A program made the position numbers and the translations under genes. The notes under the pieces were generated by a model. It was not told the DNA's origin, made no database searches, and saw only the letters and a program-made list of their open reading frames with translations. This document shows positions 11,470-23,409 of a stretch of 64,000 nucleotides of DNA, piece after piece. The DNA is from Gigaspora rosea (taxonomy: Eukaryota; Glomeromycota; Glomeromycetes; Diversisporales; Gigasporaceae). The stretch is taken from positions 67,387 through 131,386 of the forward strand of contig QKWP01000617.1 in assembly GCA_003550325.1 (NCBI GenBank). The letters run 5' to 3'. Numbering within the stretch: the stretch's first letter is position 1; the number at the start of each line of letters is the position of its first letter.

Positions 11470-12720
11470 TAATGAACTTAAATGAAATATATCAGATATT
11501 GTAAAGACAAATACTATAAACTAATAACTTATTTTAAATACATCGATTTATAAATGTGAACGAGATAAAAAATATTTAATTTCATCCACTAAAATTATTT
11601 ATAGAGAATAACCTAAGGATGTTCTCAGGCACGGATCTGAGGATAAATTTTTATTAGTAAAAAAATAGTTTTAATGAATCAATTGTATTGAATATCAATG
11701 AATAAAATACGTGAAGGAAAATTTAATATGTTAGAAAGAAAAATTTTATTGGTGGAAGTTCGTTTAACGGATCAATCATCCCAATCAACAAGAGATAAAG
11801 GCACAAACGTCCTTTTTTTATAATAGAGTTGCGCTTATTGGTAAAAATTTTTCAATAAAGGATTAGATAAAATAATTGTTCAAGCATTTCACTCTTTTTA
11901 CATTATCATAGAGCATCAAATCTTTACCAACATCGACGAATTATTACCTTATTACTTATGCTAAAAAACTTCGCCGCAAATAAAAAAGACATGTTTTTGT
12001 GCTCTGTTGGTTTGCAGTAAATTCTGAAAAGAACAAAAAATTTGAAATTTCGTAAAGTGTCGTAAATTGTATTATCCTTTCGCTGATCTATCGTGTAATT
12101 TTTTTTTTTTATTTCGAAATGGTAATAATGATAAAGATGTTAGCTCAAGCATTAATTGCAATCATTATTTTAATTAATCGTAATACTTGAGCATCTAAAT
12201 TGATCAAATTAAGATACGTGAGCATATTTCAATCATATTATCATCCATGTTATAGTTCTTCAACATCCATACCATCGTTTCTCAAAAATGGTCTAATTAA
12301 TAACGCCATAGTGGTTGAGCAGTATCTCAATCACTAGCTAATCACATCGAGGGTGCTGTTTGAGAACTCCCTAAATATTATCTTGCAAAAATGTCAAACA
12401 AGAGCTTTTTTTTATTATTTAGTAGATAATAACATAAATTCAATAGTTATAAATGACGCAAACAGGTGCCTGCAAATAAGTTCTTATATATTTACTCGTT
12501 TTAATCTTAAAGGATTCTAATATTGTTATTAATATCAACAGAGGTAAATTCTGTTAGATAAAGTTTGTTTAAAGCATAAACCATAAGTTTTGTTTGTCAT
12601 CATTCGCATATAAAAATTGGAGATAAGCCGGTAGTATTGTCAATCTCATGTATAGAACTTCGTATAGAGACTAGAATCAATTTTCTAACATTGATGAATT
12701 TTTTTTTTATCTTATCTGAC
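11470..12720. repeat. Old R-block copy (R0), non-coding
   Basis: Together with 11090-11190 this aligns in order with the 3' flank of the BTB-TLDc genes: the GAAATTAATTAAATTATAT segment, the TTTTAAATACAT segment and the GGATTCTAATATTGTT segment at about 12510 recur at 34.66, 41.4-41.7, 44.6-44.9 and 57.2-57.5 kb. No BTB-TLDc gene follows it, so this is a flank without its gene. Confidence 0.6.
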
Positions 12721-13040
12721 AAACTAATATCAAAATTTGCAGTTTTTTTTTTTTTTTGTTAGTGGGAATTTTTTACTAGAGGCAATACTACAGTGTCGAA
12801 ATATGATAAGGAAGCAGTTTGCAAAGAGGGTTGACTTCTACAGATCATATCACAGAAAATTATGCGATTTTCAGAATTTTATAGATTTAGATCTGTTATA
12901 CAGTAAAATATAACTGATCGAAAATATGATTAATAGACAAACTAAAATATCGGAGGTTTTCATCGCAAAAATCATAGGGTCACACCTTTTTGCAAAGCAT
13001 CATAATTATTTATTCGTAATGGACGATCATCAAACGACCA

Positions 13041-13138
13041 CGGTTAAGGGTTGAAAACGGTTTAGTCGATTAAAAAATTTTCATAGTGAGCTACTATGTT
13101 TAGCCGACTAAACAGATTCAAATCCCTAATCACGGTAA
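13041..13138. mobile_element. Small hairpin element, about 100 bp
   Basis: ACCACGGTTAAGGG...CGGTTTAGTCG on the left pairs, with several mismatches, with the reverse complement on the right (CGACTAAACAG...TCACGGTAA). Probably a decayed MITE. Confidence 0.45.
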
Positions 13139-13403
13139 TTTGAGAAGCACTATAAAATCTGTGTATCAAACGAATAATAACTTAAGAATTCAAATATAAA
13201 ATTTTTTTTGAATTTTAACTATTTATAAATAAAACTACCAGATATACCCGGGATTGCATGAAATAGACGACCTAACTAAAATTTTTCTGTTGCATTATTT
13301 ATGTATAAATCAAAAACTATAATTTTATTGCATTTATTTCAGGACAGGCCATTGCCTTTTCTTTTTTTAAATACAAACGAATTATATTCAATATGACCAA
13401 AAC

Positions 13404-14209
13404 TTATTGACATACACCGCAGTCGACAATCTTGATAGATTTTTTGGGTTTACCATCTGAAGTACCGCATGCTTCAATTTTTTTTACAACATCCATACCT
13501 AAATAGGTAATGCATTTTGAATTCAATATTGTCAAAATTTTCAAAAAAAAAAAAGAAAAAGAAGATTAATGAACATACCCTCAATCACCTCTCCAAAGAC
13601 GACATGCTTATTATCAAGCCAGTTAGTAACTACAGTGGTAATGAAGAACTGAGAGCCATTAGTGTTTGGTCCAGCATTGGCCATTGAAAGAAGACCTAAT
13701 ATGCAAAAAATTTTAATTATTATTTCCTAAATGCGTTAAGAAATACCATTCCTATAACTATATACCAGGCTTCTCATGTTTCACTTTGAAATTCTCATCT
13801 GCAAATTTCGCGCCATAAATAGATTTACCGCCAGTTCCATCACCTTTGGTAAAGTCTCCACCTTGAATCATAAATTGAGGAATGATTCTATGAAAGCAGC
13901 AATTCTTATAGCCAAAGCCATGCTCTCCTGTACATAATTCTCTGAAATTTTTAGCTATTCATTATAAATTAAACAAGTAAATAATAATATCTTAAATAAA
14001 TTAATATATGACATTTCTTAAATATCCTTTACCGGTCTTGGGGACGTATTCATCATAAAGTTTAAACACAATTCTCTGTAAAAATAAAAAAATAATTATT
14101 ATAAATACAAAACTTACAAAAATTTTTTCATTTAATTTATTGATTTATAAAAACTTACGCCAAGGTTTTCGTTGTTATTCGCAACAATTTCAAAATAACA
14201 ATTAGCCAT
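13404..14209 (-). CDS. Cyclophilin A, peptidyl-prolyl cis-trans isomerase
   Basis: Five exons on the minus strand: 14159-14209, 14033-14075, 13766-13954, 13579-13695 and 13404-13498, all with GT donors and AG acceptors, joining to 164 residues plus stop (TAA 13404-13406). Length and sequence match single-domain cyclosporin-binding cyclophilins. The enzyme isomerises X-Pro bonds, normally in the cytosol. Active-site residues are all visible: FHRIIPQF (catalytic Arg and Phe), IQGGDF (Gln), [14 protein letters not shown] (Ala, Asn, Gln, Phe), [11 protein letters not shown] (Trp, Leu, His). Start [12 protein letters not shown] is the standard cyclophilin N-terminus, so the ATG at 14209 is secure; there is no signal peptide. 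It is the only clearly conserved housekeeping gene in the window, lying between two repeat-rich regions. Codon use is less A+T-biased than that of its neighbours. Confidence 0.95.
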
Positions 14210-14990
14210 GACTGTTAACGTTCTAAAATGGATGTTCACATGTTGATAAAAATACGTTAGATCTCAATAAACTAGCACTAATCATACTACAAACACTGCC
14301 CAATTTACCTTTAGATAAAATTTATGGTGTTTCCGAACGAAAAAGAAAGAACGTTTGTTTATCAGATGGGAAAATAGAGTTTTCTTATATATTGCATACG
14401 CATGCATGTACAGTGTTGCACTATGACCTATTTCTCTTAATTTAGTCACTAGTGCAACGGGCGGCAATTCGTGACACCCTTCTTTATTTAGGCTATTTTT
14501 TTTTGTGATTGAATTAAATTTATAACGATAATTAGTAATGGAGATATTTGTGGAAGTGGCAGGAGCATATCAAGTGGAGTGTGCGATTCTGAGCATCTGA
14601 TTGGATGCATTTTCTTAGACTTTATCTTTCTATTTCAGTATTCGTATACGAAAATTAATGCTGATACGTAGAAATTATATTGGCGTTTTTATTATATATA
14701 TAAGTGGTAAATTTTAATGCCTAAGACTATTTTTGAATTCTACTTGTAGAATTTGAGAATAGCGGAATTTTTAGGCGTAAAAACTTAAAAAGGTATATAG
14801 AGATCCAGGGCCCCCATCAAATTTGAAGATCGTTACACAATTTATTAAAAATTTTTTATACACCTTTACAATACTTTGTGTAACGGCTTGCGCAACCAAT
14901 CTCCACTATGAAACGTGGACAAGAACTCTATAACATAATTCGTTAATCCCTGTTAATTCCACACCGCTATTTTGCTATTTATTTTCAAAA
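14210..14990. other. Upstream region of cyclophilin gene
   Basis: Contains the cyclophilin promoter (minus strand). No other gene is supported; the 14282-14467 minus-strand frame has no family features and lies in the expected 5' leader. Confidence 0.4.
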
Positions 14991-14993
14991 ATA

Positions 14994-16590
14994 TGCCTGA
15001 AAATAAGCAATGCGTAGAATGTCAAAACAATACTGAGTCGGTCAAATTTCGATCTTTAAGAGATGAAAAGTGGAAAATGGCGAAATATAAGAATTAGTAA
15101 AGGTAACATGGGCAGAAGGTGTTGTTTTATGTAACAAATGTTTTATACATTTTGTAGAAAATCCCTTATGAAAGGGTCATAAAAGAGTAAAATTCATGGG
15201 ATGAAAGAATCACAGAGGTGAGTATGGTAGATGTATGGCAGATGAAGAAAGCATAATCGAATAGTAGATGAAGTAAGTGTAATAAAAGAGGGACGTACGA
15301 AGGTTGATCTCACTAAAGCTATCAAGTCGATAGCAAAAATTCTTTATGAAAGGGAGCATGTAAAAAATGAGGATCCTATCTACGCATTTGATGAATTGCG
15401 AAAATTATTTCAAGAAACTGACCCAACTTTAAAAGATTTTTTTGAACAACTTTATTCTGCAGCTCGTCCATTTGAATGTAACAAGCAAACAATGGACCAT
15501 ATAAAAAAATCAATGGTATTAATATATTCTCTTCTTGGTTCTTTGAATAATACGAAAGTTAATGCCTTTAAGCTTGATCTTGCTTATTATTTAGATTCAG
15601 TAGGCACAACCAATGAGGGCCTAAACATGATAGTGAATATTGGCGTACCTACAATGGCAAGAACTGTAGAATGCAGAAAGAAACGAATGTCAGATGTACA
15701 TAGACAATACATGGAGAATGTTCTTATAAAGCACTCAGAAAATGCCTTTGTATTGAATATCGATAATTATCACAACATTCATGTTCCAAGGCAAACTGAG
15801 ACTACAGAGACATCTCGGCCAACACATACGTAGTAAATCCATGTTTTATACTAGCAATACTATGTAATAGAATAATCAATCCAAAGATCATTGATGATGA
15901 ATTAGTTATTAACATCTCGATGAGTGATTTATCATAAACCTAGAGATTTTTTATCATAATCGTAGTCATATTTAGGATATAGAAAAAGAACCCTCCGATA
16001 ATAAACTCTTAGATAGACTAACCTTGCATAGTTATAATGACAGTTTAGAGGAAAAAAAGCAAACATCATCTTAAGAATGCCATTCTCATCAATTTTGTTG
16101 AAAACAAACTGAAGATTATCTGAAAGCTTTTCAATTCTTTTAATTATGAACTAATGCAAAGGTGTCTTTTCAATTATGCAATTCCTATCATCACAGACTG
16201 GCCCAAACAATTTTTGTTTGTAAAGCTATTGCAAAACGAATCCTTGCTAACAAAATTACCATTCCTTTATTTGTAACTGCTTTTTTGCCTATTATAATGC
16301 TCGCAAACTTGTATTTGAAAAAAATTCATTTTTTTAATGAAATTTATAAAAGGGTATTCGTAACAGGTAAGGATCTTGGTAAGTCTCCATGGTTGTGAAG
16401 AATTGATTTAATTCTTTATATTGTATGTGTGGAATAGTTGGTTATAGAAATATTGTTTATTTAAAGTTCAGTTACACATGTAAAAATACAGAATTTCTAT
16501 ATTTGACAGATATTCAAGGTAATTTGATTCCTTTAGTCTTAGATGTTTATACAGTGCACTATCAAAAAGATAATTGGCCAGCTTACTTGA
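14994..16590 (+). pseudogene. Decayed member of a Rhizophagus-type repeated gene family
   Basis: Begins MPENKQCVECQ, a C-x2-C lead followed downstream by LCNKCF, resembling a small zinc-binding head. An open segment at 15246-15833 (ATG 15396) encodes DPTLKDFFEQLYSAARPF, the strongly conserved-looking NIDNYHNIHVPRQTE motif, and then stops. Further pieces in changing frames continue the same protein to about 16590 (for example CLFNYAIPIITDWPKQF, SFQLCN-frame KRILANKITIPLFVTAFLP, and TEFLYLTDIQGNLIPLVLDV). I recognise this order from a very abundant family of unnamed proteins in Rhizophagus genomes, probably spread by transposition; its biochemical function is unknown to me. At least four frame breaks make this copy dead. 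It runs into a Gypsy reverse-transcriptase fragment at about 16590. Confidence 0.65.
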
Positions 16591-16772
16591 TAACCTCTTG
16601 GATACTCTTCAACCTTCTTGATAATATATGTCTCTTGATCTTGCTAGTGGGTACTGGCAGATTGAGATGCATCTGAATGACAAGGAAGATAGCTTTCATT
16701 TTTTAGTTTGGAACTTTTGAGTTCAATAAATGCTGTTTGGTTTTACTAATTCCCCAGTAACCTTTCATAACT
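16590..16772 (+). pseudogene. Ty3/Gypsy reverse transcriptase fragment, 5' part
   Basis: Reads LDNLLDTLQPS, two stops, then LDLASGYWQIEMHLNDKE and, after another stop, MLFGFTNSPVTFHN. These are the conserved Gypsy RT segments (LDLxSGYWQI, PFGLTNAPxTF). The frame is broken by stops and the palm continues beyond the MITE at 16775-18204, resuming at 18207. A relic only, with no LTRs seen nearby. Confidence 0.75.
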
Positions 16773-16954
16773 TACCGTATTATGTGAAATAGCGCACACC
16801 TGCGCGGTATTTCGAGTACGCGCATGTGCGCTATTTCGAAACCAGCCTAGTTTTTATGCAGTATATAAATATTTATTTGAAAATAATCTCCTTAAATAGA
16901 AAATACATAGCTTTGCGGCAAATAATTTTCTAAATTATAGATCTTCAATTTGTT

Positions 16955-17984
16955 TTTGTTTTTTTTTGTGTTAAAGTTCCCGCTTTGGGTGAGAGTTTAT
17001 TTAATCAAGCCTGTGGATCAAGGGCGCCTCTTTGGGCGCTCCTACAATTGAGTTACATTGAATGAGAGTACAACTAGCCACATGTACAACTTTTGGTTGT
17101 CTAATTTAAGTAGTCCGCCCGAAGGTTCTACACTAGTTGCCATACCTACAACCCAACTAGGGGATTGCCTATTTAAACCCTCTGGTCCAACGCTTCGCAT
17201 GTCAATCCTACTTGTGATCACTGGTACAGCCCTCCGATATATTAGTCAGTCGAAGACAGTCCCGGATGCTACCTACATCCCCTTAGGACTAATTTATTCT
17301 CGCGGGTAAACTTGGTAGAGCAGTCCCTGTCCCACACAGGTATTACCTACACTTCGGTAACTTACGCACTCATTGAGGCAAGCAACTTGCAGTCAGGAGA
17401 TACCTAACCGCTACCATTACCTACTTCTGCCCTTGTAAGGTTCACACCGACCCCGGTACCCACCATTACTTTCCTACTGGTCCATCACCAGGTGCTCCAA
17501 ACTTCCAAACCAGTTGACCCGGAAGGGTTGATCTACCCAGCATTAGGTGCTACTATGGTTTTTCTTCCCCTGATACCTAATTCCAGAACATAGGTCCTTT
17601 TCCTCCGGTACGACTCTGGCGGCCAGGTTGGTGGACCCTTTCATCCGAAGGTCATATCGTCCAGTTCTCCAGCTCCGGTTTCTGATATTCCGGTTCTGGT
17701 AGCACTGTCAAAGATCATTGCTACCTCCTTACTCAGGACTTTCCAAATGGGTTTCCATTTCCCCGGTTCCTTGGATTTGTATGTGTCACCAGACACAACT
17801 TCGCCAGAAAGCTCCCATTCGAGATGGTAACCAAGGACTACAGGTAATATACCCAACCGATCGACAGGAAACGGTTGCCATAACACAAATCTATTTTTCC
17901 AAAGCGTCGCCAGTGGGATTTGAACCCTAGACCTGCCACTTGGGGTGACAACTTACCAACTTCCCTAAGTCGCCACACCCTTTT
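16955..17984 (-). mobile_element. Retroposon with tRNA-like head and poly(A) tail, 1030 bp
   Basis: Flanked by an 11-bp duplication TTCAATTTGTT (16944-16954 and 17985-17995); MITE copy 2 gives the empty site (CTTCAATTTGTTATTC at about 22990). On the minus strand it starts with GGGTGTGGCGACTTAGGGAA (17980 downward), has a pol III box-B-like GGTTCAAATCC, and ends in an A-rich tail (16955-16968 on the plus strand is T-rich). G+C content is far above its surroundings. The body of about 900 bp has no long frame; minus-strand 17641-17886 (81 codons) is open but unrecognised. This fits a SINE-type retroposon, but 1 kb is unusually long, so a composite or LINE-derived body is possible. Confidence 0.7.
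17905..17980 (-). promoter_or_regulatory. tRNA-like internal pol III promoter of the retroposon
   Basis: The 5' end of the retroposon resembles a tRNA: a D-arm-like GACTTAGGGAAGTTGGTAAG and a box B GGTTCAAATCC about 45 bp later. Only three base pairs of a T-stem form around box B, so it is a tRNA derivative rather than a functional tRNA gene. Confidence 0.55.
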
Positions 17985-18206
17985 TTCAATTTGTTATTCG
18001 TGTACGTATGTGCTGTACATAAACAGGTAGTAATCCTGTACAGTATTTATATTTATTTATTTATTTATTTTCTATAACAATATACTATATAAGGTGCACG
18101 CTATTTTGGGATGCGCATGGGCATTATTTTAAAACCCAGTATGCTATTTTAGGGAATGCGATTTTTGAAATATCGCCCATGTGCGCTATTTCGCCATAAT
18201 ACGGTA

Positions 18207-18345
18207 TATTGATCACATTTTTTTGGACAATTTGTGGTCATCTATTTAAATGATCATAATATCTTTTCTTCCTCTTTTTTTGAACACCTTGACTATCTCC
18301 AGAAAGTATTTAGTCATTTCCATTTAGGATTAATTTTTTTTTTTT
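18207..18345 (+). pseudogene. Ty3/Gypsy reverse transcriptase fragment, 3' part
   Basis: Continues the RT palm after the MITE: VVIYLNDHNIFSSSFFEHLD followed by YLQKVFSHFH. This matches the Gypsy YLDDIIIFS...EHLxHLxxVF block, with the catalytic YLDD degenerated to YLND. The removed MITE (plus one TA) rejoins the two parts in the expected order. Confidence 0.75.
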
Positions 18346-21177
18346 AAATGTTAAGGTGAGACCTTGCTTTTATCTTTATTAAATTTAATAGAAACTTTTT
18401 ACAATACTGAAAAAAATTTTATTTTTTTAAATCTAATGCTAAGAATAAAAACTCAGACATATATCTAAGTAAACCTAAATACCTATTCAGGATTAATTAA
18501 ATTTCACAATTTTGATTAGTTAAATGTAACAAGTAACTATCAGGTAATCTCATAATGTGTTGGCCTTATGCAGCCTTATGTAATTTTTCTTTTACAATTA
18601 TCTTGATTTTTTATTATACAAATCAATTTTATTTATAATTGAAAAATATCGATTATGTTAAATTTATATGAATCTAATAAAAATTTTAAAAAATTGCAAA
18701 AAGGGCTGTTTTAATGTATAACACTCCATATAGAGTTTCTACGTAACCAATAATATTGTTTATATAAAAACTTTATAAAAGTTTTTAGCAATATTTTGTG
18801 ATCTACTAGTCCAATTTTAATGTTTTACTACTATTAGAATTGAAGAATATGCTCTATAACTTTTGTTTAGTAGATAAGAAAGGTTAGTTTAGTAAAAAAA
18901 ATTGTTATTGCTCTGACAGTTTAGATTCCAGAAATTTGATAAACAACAATTGATTTTCTCTAATTTTACTATATATAGTAATATATGCAGCCCCTGTTTG
19001 GTATATGGATTATGAATTAAATAAAAAATACAAAGTGAAAAAAGTAAAGAACTAATAAACTAAACTATTTAATAATGTCAATTACAAATAACAGAACCCA
19101 AATGATTTTTCGTAACTCTATCTGCTGATCATCTGTACCAACAATTACGCTAACACTTCAGAAGTAAAGTTTTCAAGACAACAGTAGAAAATCCAAAGAA
19201 AACATGCAACCTGGCAACTGTTATTTAGGGATACGTTAACTGAGTATCTGCTAATAGCTTTAGAGTTTGTTACTCACCAAAAAGTTGGCACTTGTTGTTT
19301 AGAAGTAAAGTTCATAGACTACCTGCTGACAAGCTTAGAGTTTATTACTCACTACAACTTGAGAAATACTTGGCAGCTCTTTGATAGATTTGGGACTATA
19401 CAGGAAGAACTACTGTTTCTACTATGGTTACATGTGAACTCCTTTAGGTGTTGTTGGTTTGTAAAAAATTTTCAAAAAGTGGGCATTTTGGCGTACTCCC
19501 TCTAAAAGATCTGCAGTGTTTACTGCTTCCAAAAAGGAAAAGCACCTACCGTATTGGATACAATTGTAATGAGTGGCTTGGAAACAAGTAACGTGAAAAG
19601 ACATGTGAGACCTATAGAGAAACCACTAGAAAAAGATTCTAGAAGCTTTGTTTTTTTTCAAGCAGTCTGGGTTATATGACTGCTTTTTGTTTAACATACA
19701 AAACCTGGGCTGGTTAGCCGAGATAAGGTTATCGATGCTAATAATTTTTATTTCAGAAGTCTGTCAAGTTATTGTAAATAACCTGCAACAGCTAACTGTT
19801 AGACCTCAAGTAAAAATTAATTAGTAGCAAAAGGCCATCATGAAGCTCGAATTTCTCATTCTTTAGTTGTAATGATATTATTCTCTTTTGTATGTAATAA
19901 TATCAAACTTAATAAATGAATCAGAGCAAGGTCTCCATTATAAACAAAAAAAATAACAGGACCCAAATATCTAGTTCAAAGGTTATACATTATGCATTTT
20001 ATTAAAAGCTTTTAAAATTTGAAAACAAAAACTGGTTATAGCAATCATTTTGGCATCTAATAGTCCAATTTGAATAACCTTTTTTTAAAAATAAAGCTCA
20101 TATTAAAGTACATCTAATAAAAAAGTATATTTAATTCTGATTACTAGATCAAAGTTATTTAAAAATATAGTTTGCCATCCCCTTGGGCTAGCATTTAGCA
20201 CACATAATACAAAATGATAGTGGTAGCTGCATGAAGTGTCTTGAGGAACTCCAAATCTTAATTGTAAGAATGCCAAACTAGTGTGGAAAGCTGCATATGG
20301 GTTAATAAAAGGAGCTGAAACAGAAAACTTATTGAATACTTTGAATGAAATCTTCACAGCATCAAATGTCTAGGATAAAACAAACCAAAAAGTCACAATG
20401 TGGATTCACATTATTGCACTATATGAAATTTGGTACTGTTATACATAGTCCAGATGGGGTAGCAATCCCATTCCAGATCCAATCCTTTCATAATAATTAA
20501 AATAAAAGCAAAAAAAATAGGAGTATTAGGAAGTAAAAGAAATAATAAGAACAAATAAGAGAAATTCTATATAAGAGTAAATACATCAGGTAATAGTTAG
20601 TTAAGGGTAGGAAGTATATCAATCATTTTTCATATAATTTTTGTGTTACTATATTTTCTTTAAAATATTAAAAATATTTTATTATGTAAACTGTTTTTTA
20701 AAATTTGTAGAATAGGTTTTTCTGATTCTAATGGTAGTAAAATCATCAAAATTGGGTAAATGTTTATCGAGATATATATATTTAAAGGTTAGATATTATT
20801 TTATCATGTGATGATCATATGTTATTTCATTAATTATCTTGTATAACCCCAGAAAATTAGGAGGCTCCCGGAAACTTTACAATATATACAAGTATATTTT
20901 TTTAAATATTATATTTGTTAAATTTATACTACTATAAAGAACATAATCTAAACTATTTACTACAAAAATTTGATAAAGATTAATTGTAATAGTAAAAAGT
21001 TTTATTAGTAGCATATTTCTATTTTTTGTAAAAATCATGTTGTAACACTAAGATCATATGAGAAATAATCGATATACCCCCTACCCTTAAACCCACCCTA
21101 TATAATTGTAATATTTAAGTAATAAATAAATTACTTTTTCTGGCGTTCCTCTAAAGAAGAGGGTTTAAAAAAATATA
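18346..21177. other. Gene-free A+T-rich region with diffuse repeats
   Basis: No supportable gene. AAATAACAGRACCCAAAT occurs at about 19086 and 19953. A GTGGGCATTTTGGCxTAC segment at about 19473 recurs at about 23722, so the two regions share an unidentified dispersed element. The minus-strand frame at 20103-20357 has no clear domain. Confidence 0.4.
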
Positions 21178-21179
21178 TA

Positions 21180-21430
21180 CCATAAAGTCCTAAATATAAG
21201 CAACCCCAAAAATAAGCAACTCCACATTTTGAGATCAAAATACTAAAATATAATATAAGCAACCCCTGCTAAACATATATAAAATTTATTATAAACTTTA
21301 TTAGTTATTATATATAAAATATATTGACCAATGAAATTGAATATTTTAAAGTCCTAAATTTAAGCAACCCTCTGAAAAAAATTGGCTAAAATGGTGGCTT
21401 AGAGTGTTGCTTATATTCAGGACTTTATGG
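21180..21430. mobile_element. MITE, 251 bp, CATAAAGTCCT ends
   Basis: Ends CATAAAGTCCTAAATATAAG and CTTATATTCAGGACTTTATG are inverted repeats of more than 25 bp with one or two mismatches, flanked by TA. Internally the TAAGCAACCC motif is repeated as direct copies. No coding capacity. Confidence 0.8.
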
Positions 21431-21901
21431 TATATATTTTTGTTATTTTTTAGCAAATTAGATCAAAATTGGCCAAAACCCAGTTATAATCTATATAAGA
21501 GATGTTCAGAATCTTCAAATAATAGTAAAATCACAAAAGTTACTACAAAATAAAGGAATACTACAAAAAAAATACTAAGTCATAGTAAAAAAAGCATCAA
21601 ACTAAAAAAACTAAAAGTAAGTTAGTGCTACTTTTAAAAAGAAAAAACAAATAAAAAACAAATGACTTATTTTTTATATTCTATATACCTAGTAATAATC
21701 ACTGCTAATTATAAGTAAATATTATAAAATAAATAAATAAAATAATAAAAAAAATAATATAATTAAAATAAAATAATAAATTAAAAAAAGAAATAATTAT
21801 AATAAGCAAAAAAAAAAAGTTAAGTAATAATACGCAGTTAAAAGGTCAAAATTTCATAGTAAAAATCAGTGGAGTTTTACTATATAAAAGTAAAAGGAGA
21901 T

Positions 21902-22226
21902 GGCAATCAATTAATTAACAATCACTTCATCGATATAACATTTCACTAACAATTATTCATCGACAAGTTCATTTTACTAACAGTTTATTTACTAACAGTT
22001 TATTTCACCGAAGCTCATTTTACTAACAAAGTAATTCTAGTCTGGTCATTAATATTAGGATCAGAGTAGAATTAGGCAGAATTCATGCTAAAGTTAGTGT
22101 GCTTTTGAAAAAATCTTGTCAGTGAAATGAACTTTGGTAAAACAATCTGTTGGTAAAATGGACTTGTCAGTGAGTATTTATTGGTGAAATGTTATATCGA
22201 TGATGTGATTGTTGGCGAAATAATAC
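21902..22226. mobile_element. Foldback-like element, short copy
   Basis: Ends TGGCAATCAA and GAAATAATAC match, in the opposite orientation, the ends of the larger element at 41972-42834. The arms (CAATCACTTCATCGATATAA and its reverse complement near 22190) contain repeated ACTAACA/CGACAAGTTCATTTTAC subunits. Confidence 0.7.
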
Positions 22227-22824
22227 AAAATACTATACATTTCCAATCATAATAAAAAAACTCAATAGTAAACAATCAATAATTACTTATATTATATCAT
22301 ATACTAATGCAATTTGAATGATTTAACTATTATTAGAATCAGAAAAGTTGGTTCTGCAAAGTTTAATTAGAAATTATAAAAGGTTTGCTTAGTAAAAATA
22401 ATGCTTTTATATATAGAAAAGCCACATTCACATACTATAGAAATTTACTATTAAATGCCTACTGTAATTTATTATAAAATAATCATTATTTTTTACTCTT
22501 TATCTGTGATTTACCACTTAAATATAAAATAATTAAAATCTAAAATAAAAAAAATTAAAAAATCTAAACAAAAAACTAATTTTGCAATATATAGTAAATA
22601 TATAGTAAATAAAAATTTTGCAGATTGTACTTTTTACTAAATATCTGATAGTTGTAAAACTTTTAAACATTTTACAATATATTAAAATTTTATAAATTTA
22701 TAAAATTTTATTGTAAATTTTTGTAAATCTTATGTACTACAATTTTTTGTAAATTTATACTATTTTTCATATAAATTTACACTTTTTTATATATTATCAA
22801 AGCCTTTAAAGGTTTATATACATA

Positions 22825-23409
22825 CTGTATTACGCGAAATAGCACACATCTGCACAGTATTTTGATCACCTGCGTGATATTTTGAGTACACGCATGTGCA
22901 CTATTTCAAAACCAACCTAGTTTTTATACAGTATATAAATATTTATTTGAAAATCACCTTGCGGCCAATAATTTCCTAAATTATAGATCTTCAATTTGTT
23001 ATTCATATACATATGTACGTAAAAAAGTAGTAACCCTGTATGGTATTTATATTTATTTATTTATCTATCTATTTATTTATATGCTTCATGACCTCATTAC
23101 GTATTAATTAACTCTACCTGGTGCATATATTAAGTATTGCTGTATTCATATTATCCGGCTTATCTATTAAATATTTGCTATAAAATTTGATAATAAATAG
23201 TCAGTATTGTAACAAAAGGAGAGATGAGATGCTCTAAGTATTTTTCCTGTGGTACAAAGTTATAGAAATATATTCATTTATACAATATACTATATAAAGT
23301 GCGCACTATTTCGGGATGTGCATGGGCGTTATTTTGAAACCCAGTATGCTATTTTTAGGGATGCAATTTTTGAAATAGCACTCATGTGCGCTATTCCGCA
23401 GTAATATGG
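22825..23409. mobile_element. MITE (copy 2), 585 bp
   Basis: Same family as 16775-18204: starts CTGTATTACGCGAAATAGC, ends GCGCTATTCCGCAGTAATATGG, flanked by TA. It lacks the retroposon, so it supplies the empty site, but carries about 220 bp (roughly 23080-23275) absent from copy 1. Confidence 0.75.

Larger units (their letters stand above)
16775..18204. mobile_element. MITE (copy 1) with TA target site, carrying a nested retroposon
   Basis: Ends CCGTATTATGTGAAATAGCG and CGCTATTTCGCCATAATACGG are inverted repeats, flanked by TA (16773-16774 and 18205-18206), and the element splits a Gypsy RT fragment. Without the retroposon at 16955-17984 and one copy of its target duplication it would be about 390 bp. 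A second copy is at 22825-23409. CGCRxxATTTCG motifs recur inside each end. Confidence 0.8.

Noticed and set aside
17058..17930. Plus-strand ORFs at 17058-17309 and 17718-17930
   Set aside because: They are antisense to the retroposon and arise from its high G+C content; no domain and no homologous pattern.
19690..19760. tRNA-like GGGCTGGTTAGCCGAGATAA segment
   Set aside because: It has a box-A-like start but no box B, no T-arm and no acceptor pairing.
18353..19945. Possible 1.6-kb element with GAGACCTTGCT inverted ends
   Set aside because: Only 11 bp match, no target duplication and no coherent interior; chance is likely in this sequence.
20103..20357. Minus-strand ORF containing GVPQDTS
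   Set aside because: The phrase recalls the non-LTR RT motif GVPQGS, but no other RT block is nearby in any frame, so it is insufficient.
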